A stretch of 64,000 nt of DNA from Lysobacter sp. Root76 (GCF_001428685.1 NZ_LMIK01000001.1:380848-444847), one strand, 5' to 3'; positions 43,487 to 55,897 are shown, counted from the stretch's first letter. Notes: generated by a model not told the origin, from the sequence alone. Made by a program: numbers and translations.

Positions 43487-44682
43487 TGCTGCCCTTGGAC
43501 GCCAAGGCCCGCTGGAGCCCGGAGTGGCAGGAGCCCACTCTGCTCAAAGTCGCGGGACTGCGCGAGTTCGCTGCGGGCGAATTCCCGCTGAAGCGGATGC
43601 TGCTGGACCTGCGCACTCCGGAGACTGCCGGTGCTGCCTCGCTGCTGGACCTGCCTTGGGCCGGCGTGCTCGTCGGCGCCGATGGCCCTCCGCCTGTTGG
43701 ACATCGAGAGGTCGCGCTCCTGGGCGACCCAGCCACTGTCCGCCCGGGCGATGTGGTCGAGCTTCGTCCAGGCAGTTCCAAAATCGCCGTGCGCTACCGT
43801 CGGGGCGACAACGGCAATGTCCTGTTTGCGACCGAGCGGTGCAACAGCTTCTGCCTGATGTGCTCCCAGCCGCCTCGTGAGATCGACGACGGCTGGCGCG
43901 TGGAGGAGTTGTGCGACCTGGCGGGATTGATCGACAAGGACGAACCTTCCATTGCCATCAGTGGTGGCGAGCCCACGCTTCTGGGCGCCGGCCTCGAACG
44001 GGTCATCCGGCGCTGCGCCGAGATGCTGCCCGACACGCACATCCATGTCCTCTCCAACGGCCGCCGTTTCGAGGATCAGGCCTACGCGAACACCTTCACC
44101 GACGCCCACCCCTCGCTGACTTGGGGCGTGCCGCTGTATGGCGATCACCACCGCTTGCACGACTACATTGTCCAGAGCCCAGGTGCCTTCGCCCAGACCG
44201 TGCGCGGGCTCTATGCCCTTCATGCTGCCGGGCAACGGGTCGAGGTGCGGGTGGTGCTCACCAAGCCGGTGGCAGAACGGCTGCCGGAATTGGCGCGCTA
44301 TCTCTACCGCAACCTGCCTTTTGTTGAACATGTGGCGCTGATGGGCACGGAGCCCATTGGCTTCGCTAAAGCCCATCGCGAGGCGTTGTGGATCGATCCC
44401 GTGGATCTTGCGCCGGCGTTGCTGGAAGCCGCGCAGTTCCTGGATCGGCGCGGCATGGCGGTATCCCTCTACAACCTGCCGCTATGCACTCTGCCCGCCG
44501 ATCTGTGGCCATTCGCTCGGCGCAGCATCTCCGACTGGAAACAACACTACCTGCCGGCGTGCGAGGGCTGCGCGCTGAAAGACCGATGTGGCGGCTTTTT
44601 CGGCTGGATCACCCCCGAGTGGACCAGCCGCGCCATCGCCCCAGTTACCGCTAAGGACGATTTCTCATGCGCAAGGCACTGA
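43486..44682 (+). CDS. hxsC: His-Xaa-Ser system radical SAM maturase HxsC
   Basis: A 398-residue radical SAM protein, the partner of HxsB. The cluster motif CNSFCLMC uses Cys119, 123 and 126, and SISGGEPTLL-like AISGGEPTLLG follows near 158. A C-terminal CEGCALKDRCGGFFGW suggests an auxiliary cluster or metal site. Start ATG 43486 follows GGAGGT by nine bases and overlaps the hxsB stop; the longer frame would lie within hxsB. It overlaps hxsA by 16 bases. Confidence 0.92.
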   Translation: MLPLDAKARWSPEWQEPTLLKVAGLREFAAGEFPLKRMLLDLRTPETAGAASLLDLPWAGVLVGADGPPPVGHREVALLGDPATVRPGDVVELRPGSSKIAVRYRRGDNGNVLFATERCNSFCLMCSQPPREIDDGWRVEELCDLAGLIDKDEPSIAISGGEPTLLGAGLERVIRRCAEMLPDTHIHVLSNGRRFEDQAYANTFTDAHPSLTWGVPLYGDHHRLHDYIVQSPGAFAQTVRGLYALHAAGQRVEVRVVLTKPVAERLPELARYLYRNLPFVEHVALMGTEPIGFAKAHREALWIDPVDLAPALLEAAQFLDRRGMAVSLYNLPLCTLPADLWPFARRSISDWKQHYLPACEGCALKDRCGGFFGWITPEWTSRAIAPVTAKDDFSCARH

Positions 44683-45455
44683 CCCTGGCCGGTGGCGCGC
44701 TGTCGGCGCTGCATGGCTCCTTCCAGGACACCGAAGGCCAGGCGGGCAAGCAGTCCGCATTGATGGCGCTTGCACAAGAAGACGCGAACTACACCACTAC
44801 GCTGGTGGCGCCTCTTAACGCGGATATCGACAATCTCTACGCGGGGCACCGGTCTCACAGCTCGCATCGCTCGCACAGCTCCCATAGTTCCCACAGCTCG
44901 CACTACTCGGGCAGCGGCGGTTCCTATCGTGCGCCGGCCTCCACCTACACCCCGCCCGCTCCCAGTTCCTATGTTGCGCCCACGTCGAGCCCCTATGTCG
45001 CACCGGCGGCTCCCGTGCGCTCGACACCGCGCACCAGGAAAGCGCCTACCCGACGGCTCCCTTCGCCACGGACCTATGCGCCGCTGAATGTCGACGCATA
45101 CGATCCACCGACGGCGGATGCCGCCTCAACCCATCCTTCCGCCGGCCATGGGACCGACACCACACCCGCGCCCAGCTCATCGCCGCAGAACGGCTGGATG
45201 CGCTGGGCCGATCGCAACCGCTCAACGCCCGCGACGGGGTCCACCAGAGCCAACGCGGATCAGCTTCGCCTCATGATCATGCGCGTGCAGGCTGCGCTTT
45301 ACGCCAAGGGCTACGACCCCGGGGCCATCGACGGTGTGCTGGGTGTGCGCACGGTCTCGGCCCTGCAGCAGTTTCAGGAAGCCTATGGCCTGGTGCCAAC
45401 AGGTCAGATGACGACGGAAACACTCAACGCGCTGGGGGTGGCGTTGGTTCGGTGA
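44667..45455 (+). CDS. hxsA: His-Xaa-Ser repeat protein HxsA with peptidoglycan-binding domain
   Basis: The presumed substrate of HxsB and HxsC. The 262-residue protein has a leader-like N-terminus without a clear signal peptide, then seven consecutive His-Xaa-Ser triplets at 61-81 (HRS, HSS, HRS, HSS, HSS, HSS, HYS). A Gly/Ser and then Pro/Ala/Ser/Tyr-rich linker (about 82-190) leads to a peptidoglycan-binding domain 1 (about 196-262: VQAALYAKGYDPGAIDGVLG, TVSALQQFQEAYGL). The architecture suggests a modified repeat displayed near the cell wall. How it is exported and what the modification does are unknown. Confidence 0.93.
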   Translation: MRKALTLAGGALSALHGSFQDTEGQAGKQSALMALAQEDANYTTTLVAPLNADIDNLYAGHRSHSSHRSHSSHSSHSSHYSGSGGSYRAPASTYTPPAPSSYVAPTSSPYVAPAAPVRSTPRTRKAPTRRLPSPRTYAPLNVDAYDPPTADAASTHPSAGHGTDTTPAPSSSPQNGWMRWADRNRSTPATGSTRANADQLRLMIMRVQAALYAKGYDPGAIDGVLGVRTVSALQQFQEAYGLVPTGQMTTETLNALGVALVR

Positions 45456-45553
45456 TCTTGCTTCATAGGTCCGCCGATCAAGTCAGAGCAATGGGTGTTC
45501 CCAGCATTGTCGTTACCGCACGCACCTAGCCGTCCTGAAAGCCCAATCAGTAA

Positions 45554-45903
45554 ATCAACTCAACCCAAGGAAGTATCTTCGAGCACCCTGCTCCAGAAAA
45601 CGACCTGCCGTATGACTACTCATGGACGGCACTGAAAGGCGACGACCCTCGCCTCACAGGCAACCCCGATTCCGCTCTGCTGAGGCGGCGAGAGGGCTAC
45701 GAGGTGCTCGCTTCATCAACCGGTTCGCCGAAGCGCAGAAATGGAAGCAGAAAAGAAGTGGCCTGAAGCTCGAATGGCTCATCCATGACTATTTCCCGTC
45801 GGACGTTCGCAGCCGCGCCAAAGTCCGCGACTGGTTGATCAAGAACTGGAAGACCTACGACGCGGCATGGGATCAAAAGGTAGCTCGGAGCGATGTGCCC
45901 TGA
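45554..45903 (+). pseudogene. Frameshifted gene for a small protein of unknown function
   Basis: Two overlapping reading frames make one continuous-looking protein. The first frame reads FEHPAPENDLPYDYSW, ALKGDDPRLTGNPDSALL and REGYEVL up to about 45706. The second continues FINRFAEAQKWKQKRSGL and LEWLIHDYFPSDVRSRAKVRDWLIKNWK to 45903. One base appears lost around 45707-45710. AAGGAAG precedes the first frame but no normal start codon follows. It could be a true pseudogene or a sequencing error. No function assigned. Confidence 0.5.
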
Positions 45904-45942
45904 GCTTTTGGTAAACAGGCCTACTGACCTTCCAAGCCGCGA

Positions 45943-46335
45943 TCAGTATCCATCCAGCGATGGATCGTCGGTTTCTCGTGTCTTAGCCCGTAGACCCCGG
46001 GCTCTATAGCGGTGGATTGCCCTTATGGGCCCTGAGACACTGGGGCATGCATCCGCTGTTGGTTCGATTACGGCCACCCCGAACCCCGCGGGGACGTCCC
46101 GGTGACTGTCAAAGATCACATAGCGCTTCTGCTCCGTATTCGGGGCAAAATTAACGATCTTGCCCGTGGCGCCGACGACCGGGATGCGGCTGAACGAGAG
46201 CTGTTCCTTGATCATGATGGGCGTGAGTGCCACCTTCCTGGACGGCCTACCTTCCATATGTAGCTCCAAGGCCCGCCTTGCTGGCTGGACGTTGGCGCAC
46301 CGCGGCACACTGGCGTTACAGGCCGGTGTGTCCAT
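45943..46335 (-). pseudogene. Possible integrase N-terminal remnant
   Basis: An open frame of 130 codons with YVIFDSHRDVPAGFGVAVIEP and AIHRYRARG. This vaguely resembles the arm-binding N-terminal domain of P4-type tyrosine integrases (LPGFGVRV, then YRARG). The catalytic domain is absent. If right it marks the end of an integrated island lying between the hxs operon and mutS. The match is weak and it may be a different small protein. Confidence 0.35.
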
Positions 46336-46401
46336 CTGCCCTCACTTGTCCAAATTTGTCCATACTCCGCTGAGCTCAAGAGCCATAAATCATTGAATCA
46401 A

Positions 46402-49017
46402 ATGCATAAAGTCCAAAAGCCCAGCACTGGAAAGAGCTCCGAAGAGCACACGCCGTTGATGCGCCAGTTCTTCGCCGCCAAGTCCGAGCACCCGGACGTG
46501 CTGCTGTTCTTCCGCATGGGCGACTTCTACGAACTGTTCTACGACGACGCCCGCAAGGCGGCGCGGCTGCTCGACATCACCCTGACCCAGCGCGGCAACT
46601 CGGCCGGCCAGCCGATTCCGATGGCGGGCGTGCCGCACCATGCGGCCGAGGGCTATCTGGCGCGCCTGGTCGCACTGGGCGAGTCGGTCGCGATCTGCGA
46701 ACAGATCGGCGACCCAGCCTTGGCCAAGGGCATCGTCGAGCGCAAGGTGGTGCGCATCGTCACTCCGGGCACGGTTACCGACGAGGCCCTGCTGCACGAA
46801 CGCCGCGACACCTTGCTGCTGACCATCGCGCGCGGCAAGCACGGTTACGGCGTGGCCTGGGCCGATCTGGCCGGCGGCCGTTTCCTGGTCAACGAAGTCG
46901 CCAGCGAAGACGCGCTCGAAGCCGAGCTCGCACGCCTGGAACCGGCCGAGACCCTGATCGCCGACGAGGACGGCTGGGCGCCGTTCGTGTCCGAACGCAA
47001 TGGCCTGCGCCGGCGCGCGCCGTGGCTGTTCGACGTCGACAGCGGCCGCCGCCAGCTGCTGCGTTTCTTCGGCCTGCACGACCTCAGCGGTTTCGGCCTC
47101 GAAGACCGTCCGCTCGCGATCGCCGCCGCCGCTGCCCTGCTGGGCTATGTCGAAGAAACCCAGAAGCAGCGCCTGCCGCACCTGACCTCGATCGCGGTCG
47201 AATCCGGCGACGGCGCGATCGCGATGAACGCCGCGACCCGTCGCCACCTCGAACTCGACAGCCGCATCGACGGCGACAGCCGCACCACCCTGCTCGGTGT
47301 GCTCGACAGCACGGTCACGCCGATGGGCGGGCGCTTGCTGCGGCGCTGGCTGCACCGTCCGTTGCGCGACCGCCCCACCCTGCGCCTGCGCCACCAGGCG
47401 GTCGCGACCCTGATCGACTCGCGCGCCGGCGACGGCGTACGCGAACGCTTCCGCGCGCTCGGCGATCTGGAACGCATCCTCTCGCGCATCGCCCTGCGCA
47501 GCGCGCGCCCGCGCGACTTGTCGACCCTGCGCGACGGCCTGTGCCTGCTGCCCGACGTGCGCGCCCTGCTGGCGCCGCTGGACGCGCCGTTGTTGAGCGA
47601 ACTGTCCGCCGAACTGGGCGAACACGCCGAGCACGCGCAGCTGCTGACCCAGGCGATCGTGACCCAGCCGCCGGTGCTGGCGCGCGACGGCGGCGTGTTC
47701 GCGACCGGCTTCGATGCCGAACTCGACGAGTTGCGCACGCTGTCGACCAACGCCGATCAGTTCCTGGTCGACCTGGAAGCGCGCGAACGCATCGCCAGCG
47801 GCATCCCCACTCTCAAGGTCGGCTACAACCGCGTCCACGGCTACTACCTGGAAGTCAGCAAGGCCCAGGCCGAGAAGGCGCCCACCCATTACACCCGCCG
47901 TCAGACCCTGAGCAACGCCGAGCGCTACATCACCGAGGAGCTCAAGCAGTTCGAGGACAAAGTGCTGTCGGCGCGCGAACGCTCGCTCAGCCGCGAACGC
48001 CTGCTCTACGAACAATTGCTGGACACGCTCAACGAACGTCTGGCGCCGCTCAAGCGCTGCGCCGCGGCGCTGGCCGAGCTCGACGTGCTGTGCGGTTTCG
48101 CCGAGCGCGCACAGGCGCTGGACTGGTCGCCGCCGGAACTGCGCGACGAGCCCGGCCTGCGCATCGAACGCGGCCGCCATCCGGTGGTCGAGGCGGTGCG
48201 CAGCGAGCCCTTCGAACCCAACGATCTGATCCTGGACGAAGCCAACGGCCGCCGCATGCTGGTCATCACCGGCCCCAACATGGGCGGTAAATCGACCTAC
48301 ATGCGCCAGAACGCGCTGATCGTGCTGCTCGCGCATATCGGCAGTTTCGTGCCGGCCACGCGCGCGATCCTCGGCCCGATCGATCGCATCCTGACCCGCA
48401 TCGGCGCCGGCGACGATCTGGCGCGCGGGCAATCGACCTTCATGGTCGAGATGAGCGAGACCAGCTACATCCTGCACCACGCCAGCGACCAGTCGCTGGT
48501 GCTGATGGACGAGATCGGCCGCGGCACCTCGACCTACGACGGCCTGGCCCTGGCCGAGGCCTGCGCGCGCCACCTGGCCCAGCACAACCGCGCCTACACC
48601 CTGTTCGCGACCCACTACTTCGAACTCACCGCGCTCGCCGAGCCCGGCAGCGGCATCGCCAACGTGCACCTGGACGCGGTCGAACATCACGACAAGAACG
48701 GCGGCGAGCAACTGGTGTTCATGCACGCGGTCAAGGACGGCCCGGCCGACCGCAGCTTCGGCCTGCAGGTCGCCGCGCTCGCGGGCCTGCCCAAGTCGGT
48801 GGTCAAGCAGGCGCGCGGACGCCTGATCGAACTCGAGCAGCAGGGCCGCGACGCGCCGATGCCTTCCTTCGCCCAGGCCGCGCTCGACCAGCCGCAGCAG
48901 TTCGGCCTGTTCGCGCCGTCCTCGGCGGCGCTGGACGCGCTGGCCGCGGTGGACCCGGACGAACTGACGCCCAAGCAGGCCCTGGAAGCGCTGTACCGGA
49001 TCAAGGCGCTGACCTGA
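46402..49017 (+). CDS. mutS: DNA mismatch repair ATPase MutS
   Basis: Recognises mismatches and starts repair with MutL. The 871-residue protein has the mismatch-contacting Phe-x-Glu in GDFYELF (near 42), the connector and lever domains, Walker [10 protein letters not shown] (near 624-632), Walker [17 protein letters not shown] (near 699-714) and the ATHYFELT His region. The C-terminus has the helix-turn-helix dimer part ending [13 protein letters not shown] 46402 is chosen; a TTG at 46393 would add three residues. No good ribosome site is seen for either. It is complete and unrelated in function to the accessory island to its left. Confidence 0.97.
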   Translation: MHKVQKPSTGKSSEEHTPLMRQFFAAKSEHPDVLLFFRMGDFYELFYDDARKAARLLDITLTQRGNSAGQPIPMAGVPHHAAEGYLARLVALGESVAICEQIGDPALAKGIVERKVVRIVTPGTVTDEALLHERRDTLLLTIARGKHGYGVAWADLAGGRFLVNEVASEDALEAELARLEPAETLIADEDGWAPFVSERNGLRRRAPWLFDVDSGRRQLLRFFGLHDLSGFGLEDRPLAIAAAAALLGYVEETQKQRLPHLTSIAVESGDGAIAMNAATRRHLELDSRIDGDSRTTLLGVLDSTVTPMGGRLLRRWLHRPLRDRPTLRLRHQAVATLIDSRAGDGVRERFRALGDLERILSRIALRSARPRDLSTLRDGLCLLPDVRALLAPLDAPLLSELSAELGEHAEHAQLLTQAIVTQPPVLARDGGVFATGFDAELDELRTLSTNADQFLVDLEARERIASGIPTLKVGYNRVHGYYLEVSKAQAEKAPTHYTRRQTLSNAERYITEELKQFEDKVLSARERSLSRERLLYEQLLDTLNERLAPLKRCAAALAELDVLCGFAERAQALDWSPPELRDEPGLRIERGRHPVVEAVRSEPFEPNDLILDEANGRRMLVITGPNMGGKSTYMRQNALIVLLAHIGSFVPATRAILGPIDRILTRIGAGDDLARGQSTFMVEMSETSYILHHASDQSLVLMDEIGRGTSTYDGLALAEACARHLAQHNRAYTLFATHYFELTALAEPGSGIANVHLDAVEHHDKNGGEQLVFMHAVKDGPADRSFGLQVAALAGLPKSVVKQARGRLIELEQQGRDAPMPSFAQAALDQPQQFGLFAPSSAALDALAAVDPDELTPKQALEALYRIKALT

Positions 49018-49265
49018 TCCCTCGGACCGAGGCCGCCTGCGGGCGGCCCGGCCGGCTGGCGAACATTTAGATCGGGCCCGGCCCGCAGCGATCACGGCGG
49101 CGTAAGACCGCCGTGCCCAAACTGCGCGCGCGGTTCCGAGCGAGCCGCCGCGACCCGCTCCATAGCCTCGCCCTATCAGATAGGTCGAAAGGATCGATTT
49201 CACATGGCGATCGGCCCGGCCTATCGTCGGTGGGCGACTTAACCCCTGACACGGAGTGCCAGCCC

Positions 49266-49382
49266 ATGAGCCAGCAGGACGACGACAAGCCGAGCCGATT
49301 CGCGGCTCCCGACCACCGCCACGGCGCGACCGCCGCGCCGCTTCAGCACGATCGCCGGGTCGTAAAGCTGGTGCCCCACTAA
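49266..49382 (+). CDS. Small hypothetical protein
   Basis: A 38-codon frame, MSQQDDDKPSRFAAP onward, polar and charged, ending RRVVKLVPH. CGGAG lies about ten bases before the ATG. No family is recognised. It could be a real small protein upstream of katG or chance. Confidence 0.3.
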   Translation: MSQQDDDKPSRFAAPDHRHGATAAPLQHDRRVVKLVPH

Positions 49383-49471
49383 GTACCGATCCGAGCCGGC
49401 CCAGCCTCGGGCCCGTTCGGATATCCCCCGTACTCCTCATCGCACCGGGTCGTTGGATCCACACCGTCTAA

Positions 49472-51664
<2,193 letters not shown>

Positions 51665-51738
51665 TCGTCGCCCGCTGATCAATGCCGGTGTGCCCCACGC
51701 ACCGGCCTACCCTGTAACTCCCGTGTGACAACGACTGG

Positions 51739-51767
51739 CCCGGCGAGCGATCGCCGGGTCTTTTTTT
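51739..51767 (+). terminator. Rho-independent terminator of katG
   Basis: CCCGGCGA (51739-51746), loop GCGA, TCGCCGGG (51751-51758), then TC and seven T. It lies 75 bases past the katG stop. Confidence 0.9.
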
Positions 51768-52160
51768 GTTCGCGGCGCGCCGCGATCGGTCGCTCGCGTC
51801 CTTCGCGCCCGGCGCGACGCCGCCGACGGCAGCGCCGTCTCGTCGTCATCGTCGTCCTGCAGATGCCAGGCCGCCGACGAGGCGCAGGGCGGCAATCCAT
51901 CGCAGCCGCGCGTGCGGCTGCGCCCCGGCCTCAGCGACGATCCCCAGACGGCAGGCCGGTCACGCGGGCCTCGAACCGATTGGGCGGACGAACGGCCCGG
52001 TCGCATGCACGCAAGCGCGAAACGGCGCTGCGCATACCGCTTTCGTATGCCGCGCGCGCTGACCGCATGTGCCGGCACCGGACGAGCGGCGCCGCGGCGT
52101 CACCACGGTCGGGCGAAACGGCGCTAGGATCGGTTTCCACTGCCCAAAGGACACTCCCCC
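51768..52160. other. Intergenic region upstream of the DUF937 gene
   Basis: 393 bases of GC-rich DNA with many Arg-rich open frames in all directions but no ribosome site or family match. Nothing further is seen except the immediate upstream region of the DUF937 gene (AAAGGAC before ATG 52161). Confidence 0.45.
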
Positions 52161-52787
52161 ATGAGCTCATTGACCGACGACCTCCTCCGCCAACTCCAGG
52201 GTCAGCCGCTGGAACAGATGAGCAGCCAGCTCGGCCTGTCGCAGTCGCAGACCGCCGGTGCGGTGTCGGCGGCGCTGCCGCTCCTGCTGGGCGCGCTCGG
52301 CCGCAACGCCAGCCAGCCGCAGGGCGCCGAGGCGCTGTTCGGCGCACTGCAGCGCGACCATGCCGGCGCCGCCGGCGGTCTCGATATCGGCAGCGTGCTG
52401 GGTGCGGTGCTCGGCGGCGGCGGCGGCCGTCAGACCGACGGTGCCGGCATCCTGGGTCACATCTTCGGCGGCCGTCAGGAAACCGCGGCCCAGGGCCTGG
52501 GTCAGGCCACCGGCCTCGGCGGCGGCCAGGCCAACACCCTGCTCAAGATCCTCGCCCCGATCGTGCTGTCGTATCTGGCCCAGCGCATGTTCTCCGGCGG
52601 CGGTCAGGCCGTGGCCTCGCCGCAGGCGCTGGGCGACGTGCTCGGCCAGGAACACCAGCGCATTCAGCAGGACAGCAGCGCCGGCGGGCTGCTCGGCTCG
52701 GTACTGGACCAGGACGGCGATGGCCAGCTCGGTCTGGGCGATCTGCTCAAGATCGGCGGCGGCCTGCTGGGCGGCGGCAATCGCTGA
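52161..52787 (+). CDS. DUF937 (YidB-like) family protein
   Basis: A 208-residue protein of the DUF937 family. It has the N-terminal LTDDLLRQLQGQPLEQMSSQLGLS helix pair, AVSAALPLLLGALGRNAS near 36-53, several Gly-rich loops, and KILAPIVLSYLAQRMF near 128-143. The C-terminus carries DQDGDGQLGLGDLL, an EF-hand/dockerin-like acidic loop common in the family. No signal peptide. Biochemical function is unknown. A strong UUCG terminator follows. Confidence 0.85.
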   Translation: MSSLTDDLLRQLQGQPLEQMSSQLGLSQSQTAGAVSAALPLLLGALGRNASQPQGAEALFGALQRDHAGAAGGLDIGSVLGAVLGGGGGRQTDGAGILGHIFGGRQETAAQGLGQATGLGGGQANTLLKILAPIVLSYLAQRMFSGGGQAVASPQALGDVLGQEHQRIQQDSSAGGLLGSVLDQDGDGQLGLGDLLKIGGGLLGGGNR

Positions 52788-52810
52788 GCTTTAGCCGATC
52801 ATTCGATGCC

Positions 52811-52846
52811 ACTGCGGCCGCGTTTCGACGCGGCCGCAGTCGTTTT
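52811..52846 (+). terminator. Rho-independent terminator after the DUF937 gene
   Basis: A perfect 13-bp stem (52811-52823 with 52828-52840) capped by a TTCG tetraloop and followed by CGTTTT. Confidence 0.88.
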
Positions 52847-52864
52847 GGGGTTCGATCGGATACC

Positions 52865-53099
52865 GATCGCGGCTTACGCCGCTCCCACAGGGGTGAGTCC
52901 GTCGGTATCGGTTCGCGGCTTACGCCGGCCCTACCCAAAGCCGGGGCGGCTCGTCGCTTTCTGTGGGAGCGGCGTGAGCCGCGATGCGCAAGCGCGGTAA
53001 CGGCGAAAGCCGGCAAGCGGGACATCGCCGATCGCATCGGAATCACAATCGGCCCGAATGGCGACCTGGCACCGATCGCGGCTTACGCCGCTCCTACCC
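52865..53099. repeat. REP-like repeat cluster, four copies
   Basis: Copies of the Xanthomonadaceae repeat lie at 52865-52890, 52911-52935, 52961-52985 (inverted) and 53073-53099. The core is TCGCGGCTTACGCCGCTCC followed by CACAG or TACCC. Spacing is irregular. They fill the gap between the DUF937 terminator and the end of hslR. Confidence 0.8.
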
Positions 53100-53159
53100 A
53101 AAGCAGGGGCGGCTCGTCGCTGACTGTGGGGCGAGCCGGTCGCAACCGGCCCGCCCGCG

Positions 53160-53594
53160 CTACAACGCGTCGATATCGCCCAGCGCGCGGATCAAACGCC
53201 GCGCGCGTTTGTCGGGTTTGGTCTCCGGCGCGCGGTAGCCGTTGCGTTCGGCCATGCGCAGCGCGCGTGCGGCCTCGCGCGCGGCGCGCGAAGCCTCGGT
53301 TTCGGCGTACAGGGTCTGGGCCACGCTGGCCGGGCCGCGGGTATCGCTGAGCGCGAGCACGCCGATTTCGAACTGTTCCTCGCCGCGCGTGATGCGCAAC
53401 GCGTCGCCGACGCGCACCGCGCGCGCGGCCTTGGCGCGTTGGCCGCCGATGTCGACCTTGCCGGTCTCGACCGCGCTGCGGGCCAGGCTGCGGGTCTTGT
53501 AGAAACGCGCTGCCCACAGCCACAGGTCCAGGCGAACGCTGGCGGATGCGGCGGCCGTGTCGGCGGAAGTCGGCATTGCGGTGGATGCTTTCAT
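53160..53594 (-). CDS. hslR: RNA-binding S4-domain heat-shock protein (Hsp15)
   Basis: A 144-residue protein that in E. coli rescues 50S subunits carrying peptidyl-tRNA after heat shock. The S4 domain (about 20-85) reads RLDLWLWAARFYKTRSLARSAVETGKVDIGG, followed by KAARAVRVGDALRI. A basic tail rich in Arg and Ala follows. The N-terminus starts with a low-complexity Ala/Ser/Thr stretch; ATG at 53576 (MPTSADT) would be an alternative start. It stands alone on the minus strand downstream of rplS. Confidence 0.88.
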   Translation of the reverse strand: MKASTAMPTSADTAAASASVRLDLWLWAARFYKTRSLARSAVETGKVDIGGQRAKAARAVRVGDALRITRGEEQFEIGVLALSDTRGPASVAQTLYAETEASRAAREAARALRMAERNGYRAPETKPDKRARRLIRALGDIDAL

Positions 53595-53772
53595 CGGGTC
53601 TCGCGCGTTGGGCGCTCGCTCCTGCGTTGGGGGCGCTGGGGCACAGGAAGGCCGCGCCCATGGCTAACGTAGGACCGCGATTGCGGAATCACAAGCGGGC
53701 GCGGCGGCTCGCTGCCGCGCATCGCAGCGCAAACGCAGCATCGCAAATGCGACGCCCCAAACAGGGCGTCGC

Positions 53773-53802
53773 AAACGAAAACGGCCGCCTCGCGGCGGCC
53801 GT
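53773..53802 (-). terminator. Terminator of the rpsP-rimM-trmD-rplS operon
   Basis: ACGGCCGCC (53781-53789), loop, GGCGGCCGT (53794-53802); on the minus strand the stem runs into TTTTCGTTT. It lies about 35 bases past the rplS stop. Confidence 0.8.
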
Positions 53803-53836
53803 TTCTTGCGCTGCGCGCAGTGCGCGCGACGCGGAA

Positions 53837-54229
53837 TTACTCGGCGGCGTTCTTGGCGCGCGCGTAGGCGGCCAGGTCTTCCTTGATGCGCGCCTTCTTG
53901 CCTTCCAGGCCACGCAGGTAGTACAGCTTGCCGGAGCGGACCTTACCGCGGCGCTTGACTTCGACCGAGTCGATGATCGAGCTGTGGGTCTGGAAAACGC
54001 GCTCGACGCCGAAGCCGTGCGAGATCTTGCGCACGGTGAACGAGGAGTTCAGGCCGCCGTTCTTCTTCGCGATGACCACGCCTTCGTAGGCCTGGACGCG
54101 TTCACGGTTGCCTTCCTTGACCTTCACGTTGACGACGATGGTGTCGCCGGGGCCGAAGTCCGGCAGCTGGCGCTGGACCTGTTCGGCTTCGAAATTCTGC
54201 AGCAGGGTATTGAGCGAGGGCTTGTTCAT
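53837..54229 (-). CDS. rplS: 50S ribosomal protein L19
   Basis: A 130-residue L19 with [48 protein letters not shown] and [19 protein letters not shown]. It is a few residues longer than in E. coli because of an Ala/Lys-rich tail. It is the last gene of the conserved rpsP-rimM-trmD-rplS operon; 108 bases separate it from trmD. Confidence 0.98.
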   Translation of the reverse strand: MNKPSLNTLLQNFEAEQVQRQLPDFGPGDTIVVNVKVKEGNRERVQAYEGVVIAKKNGGLNSSFTVRKISHGFGVERVFQTHSSIIDSVEVKRRGKVRSGKLYYLRGLEGKKARIKEDLAAYARAKNAAE

Positions 54230-54337
54230 GGCACGGCCTGTTGGATTAGTTGTTGCGCGAGTGCACGTGGACCCGCGTCATGGCATGGATGGAGCAAAAT
54301 GAAGCCGTGCATTATAACGGCGTTTTTCGTTGCATGG

Positions 54338-55177
54338 CTAGGGCTTAGCCGCTTCAGTCGGGGCCGCGTCGGCCGGGGCCGCCGGGCCCGAGCCGCCGGC
54401 CTCGCCCCGATCCGGCCCCGTCTCGACGATGGCCGTGGCCGCCCTTTCAGCGCGATATGCGGCCAACAGGGCGCGATCGTCCTTGGATAGGCCGGCTTCG
54501 TCGAGCAAATCGGGGCGCCGCTCGGAGGTCCGGCCCAGCGCCTGCTGGCGCCGCCAGCGCGCGATCCGGGCATGGTTGCCGGACATCAGCACTTCCGGGA
54601 CCGGGCCCAGCTCGTGCTCGACCGGGCGGGTGTAATGCGGGCAGTCGAGCAGGCCGTCGTCCTCGAAACTGTCCTGGACCGCGGATTCGGCGTCGTTGAG
54701 CACGCCCTCGCGCAAGCGCGCGACCGCGTCCACCACCACCGCCGCGGCCAGTTCGCCGCCGGACAGGACGTAGTCGCCGATCGACAGCTCCTCGTCCACT
54801 TCGGCTCGGATCAGGCGCTCGTCCACGCCCTCGTAGCGGCCGCAGAGCAGGATCAGGCGCTCGGATTGCGCCAGCTCGCGGACCTTGGCCTGGGTCAGGC
54901 GCGCGCCCTGCGGGCTGAGGTAGATCACCCGCGCCGGCGCCGGGTCCGCCGCGCGCGCGGCGCGCAGGCTGGCGCGCAGCGGGTCGATCAGCATCACCAT
55001 GCCGGGGCCGCCGCCGAACGGGCGATCGTCGACGCGGCGGTAATTGCCCTCGGCGTAGTCGCGCGGGTTCCAGCCGTGCAGCGACAGCAGGCCGCGCTCG
55101 CCGGCGCGCCCGACCACGCCGAAGGCCGCGCACTGGGCGACGAATTCGGGGAACAGGCTGACGATATCGATGCGCAT
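54338..55177 (-). CDS. trmD: tRNA (guanine37-N1)-methyltransferase
   Basis: Methylates G37 next to the anticodon to prevent frameshifting. The 279-residue SPOUT enzyme has [11 protein letters not shown] at the start, [16 protein letters not shown], the knotted SAM site [13 protein letters not shown] and [13 protein letters not shown], and the catalytic Asp region. A Pro/Ala/Glu-rich tail of about 30 residues exceeds the usual length of about 255. Confidence 0.97.
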   Translation of the reverse strand: MRIDIVSLFPEFVAQCAAFGVVGRAGERGLLSLHGWNPRDYAEGNYRRVDDRPFGGGPGMVMLIDPLRASLRAARAADPAPARVIYLSPQGARLTQAKVRELAQSERLILLCGRYEGVDERLIRAEVDEELSIGDYVLSGGELAAAVVVDAVARLREGVLNDAESAVQDSFEDDGLLDCPHYTRPVEHELGPVPEVLMSGNHARIARWRRQQALGRTSERRPDLLDEAGLSKDDRALLAAYRAERAATAIVETGPDRGEAGGSGPAAPADAAPTEAAKP

Positions 55178-55327
55178 GGGCAGCAGTGGGCGGCGAGGAG
55201 TAAGTGGCGAGCGTAAAGGTACGGCCGATCGGGCTGAATTCGGCTGAATTCGGCGGAACGGCCCGGAGCCTGCGAACGAATGTAGAGACCGGAAGCTTCT
55301 GCTCGCTTCCCGCTCCCCGACTCGCTC

Positions 55328-55843
55328 CTAGAACTCGGGGTCCCAGTCGACCGTAACCAGTCCGGCCTCGAAGTCGACCGACACCACGTATTGGGGGATC
55401 ACGAACGGAATCATGCGCTCGCGCTCGTCGTCGCGCGCGACCAGCACGTCGTTGGCGCCGGTGGCGAACAGATGCGACACGGTGCCCAGGTCGACGCCGT
55501 CGACCGTGGCCACGCGCAGGCCTTCCAGGTCGACCCAGTAGTACTCGCCCTCGCTGGGCGGCGGCAGCGCCGAACGCGGGACGTAGATTTCGGTGCCGCG
55601 CAAGGCTTCGACCGCGTCGCGGTCGGCGACATCGGGGAAGCTGGCGATCAGGTATTTGCCGCTTTCGCGGCCACGCACGCCCGACAGTTCGCGCTCGCGG
55701 CCCTGCGGGTCGCGCACGATCCAGGGCTGGTAGCGAAAGATGGCGCTGCGCGGCTCGGTCCAGGACTCGAGCTTGAGCTCGCCACGCACGCCGAAGGCGC
55801 TCAGCACCCTGCCCAACAGGATGCGGCGCGTGGTCTCGGTCAT
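55328..55843 (-). CDS. rimM: Ribosome maturation factor RimM
   Basis: A 171-residue 16S rRNA processing factor that binds S19. The N-terminal domain reads [21 protein letters not shown] and the PRC-barrel domain [23 protein letters not shown] and [25 protein letters not shown]. Second gene of the operon, 54 bases after rpsP; 150 bases separate it from trmD. Confidence 0.97.
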   Translation of the reverse strand: MTETTRRILLGRVLSAFGVRGELKLESWTEPRSAIFRYQPWIVRDPQGRERELSGVRGRESGKYLIASFPDVADRDAVEALRGTEIYVPRSALPPPSEGEYYWVDLEGLRVATVDGVDLGTVSHLFATGANDVLVARDDERERMIPFVIPQYVVSVDFEAGLVTVDWDPEF

Positions 55844-55897
55844 CTTGATGCGGCCGTGAGGCGGTCGCCGCGCGCGCGGGGCGCGCGGCGAAACGGC

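Noticed and set aside
44840-44910. CRISPR-like or satellite repeat in the DNA
   Set aside because: The short repeat encodes the His-Xaa-Ser triplets of HxsA and is explained by the protein.
46390-49464. A 1024-codon open frame on the minus strand opposite mutS
   Set aside because: It mirrors the mutS codons in very GC-rich DNA, has Arg/Gln/Ala-rich low-complexity sequence and no family motif.
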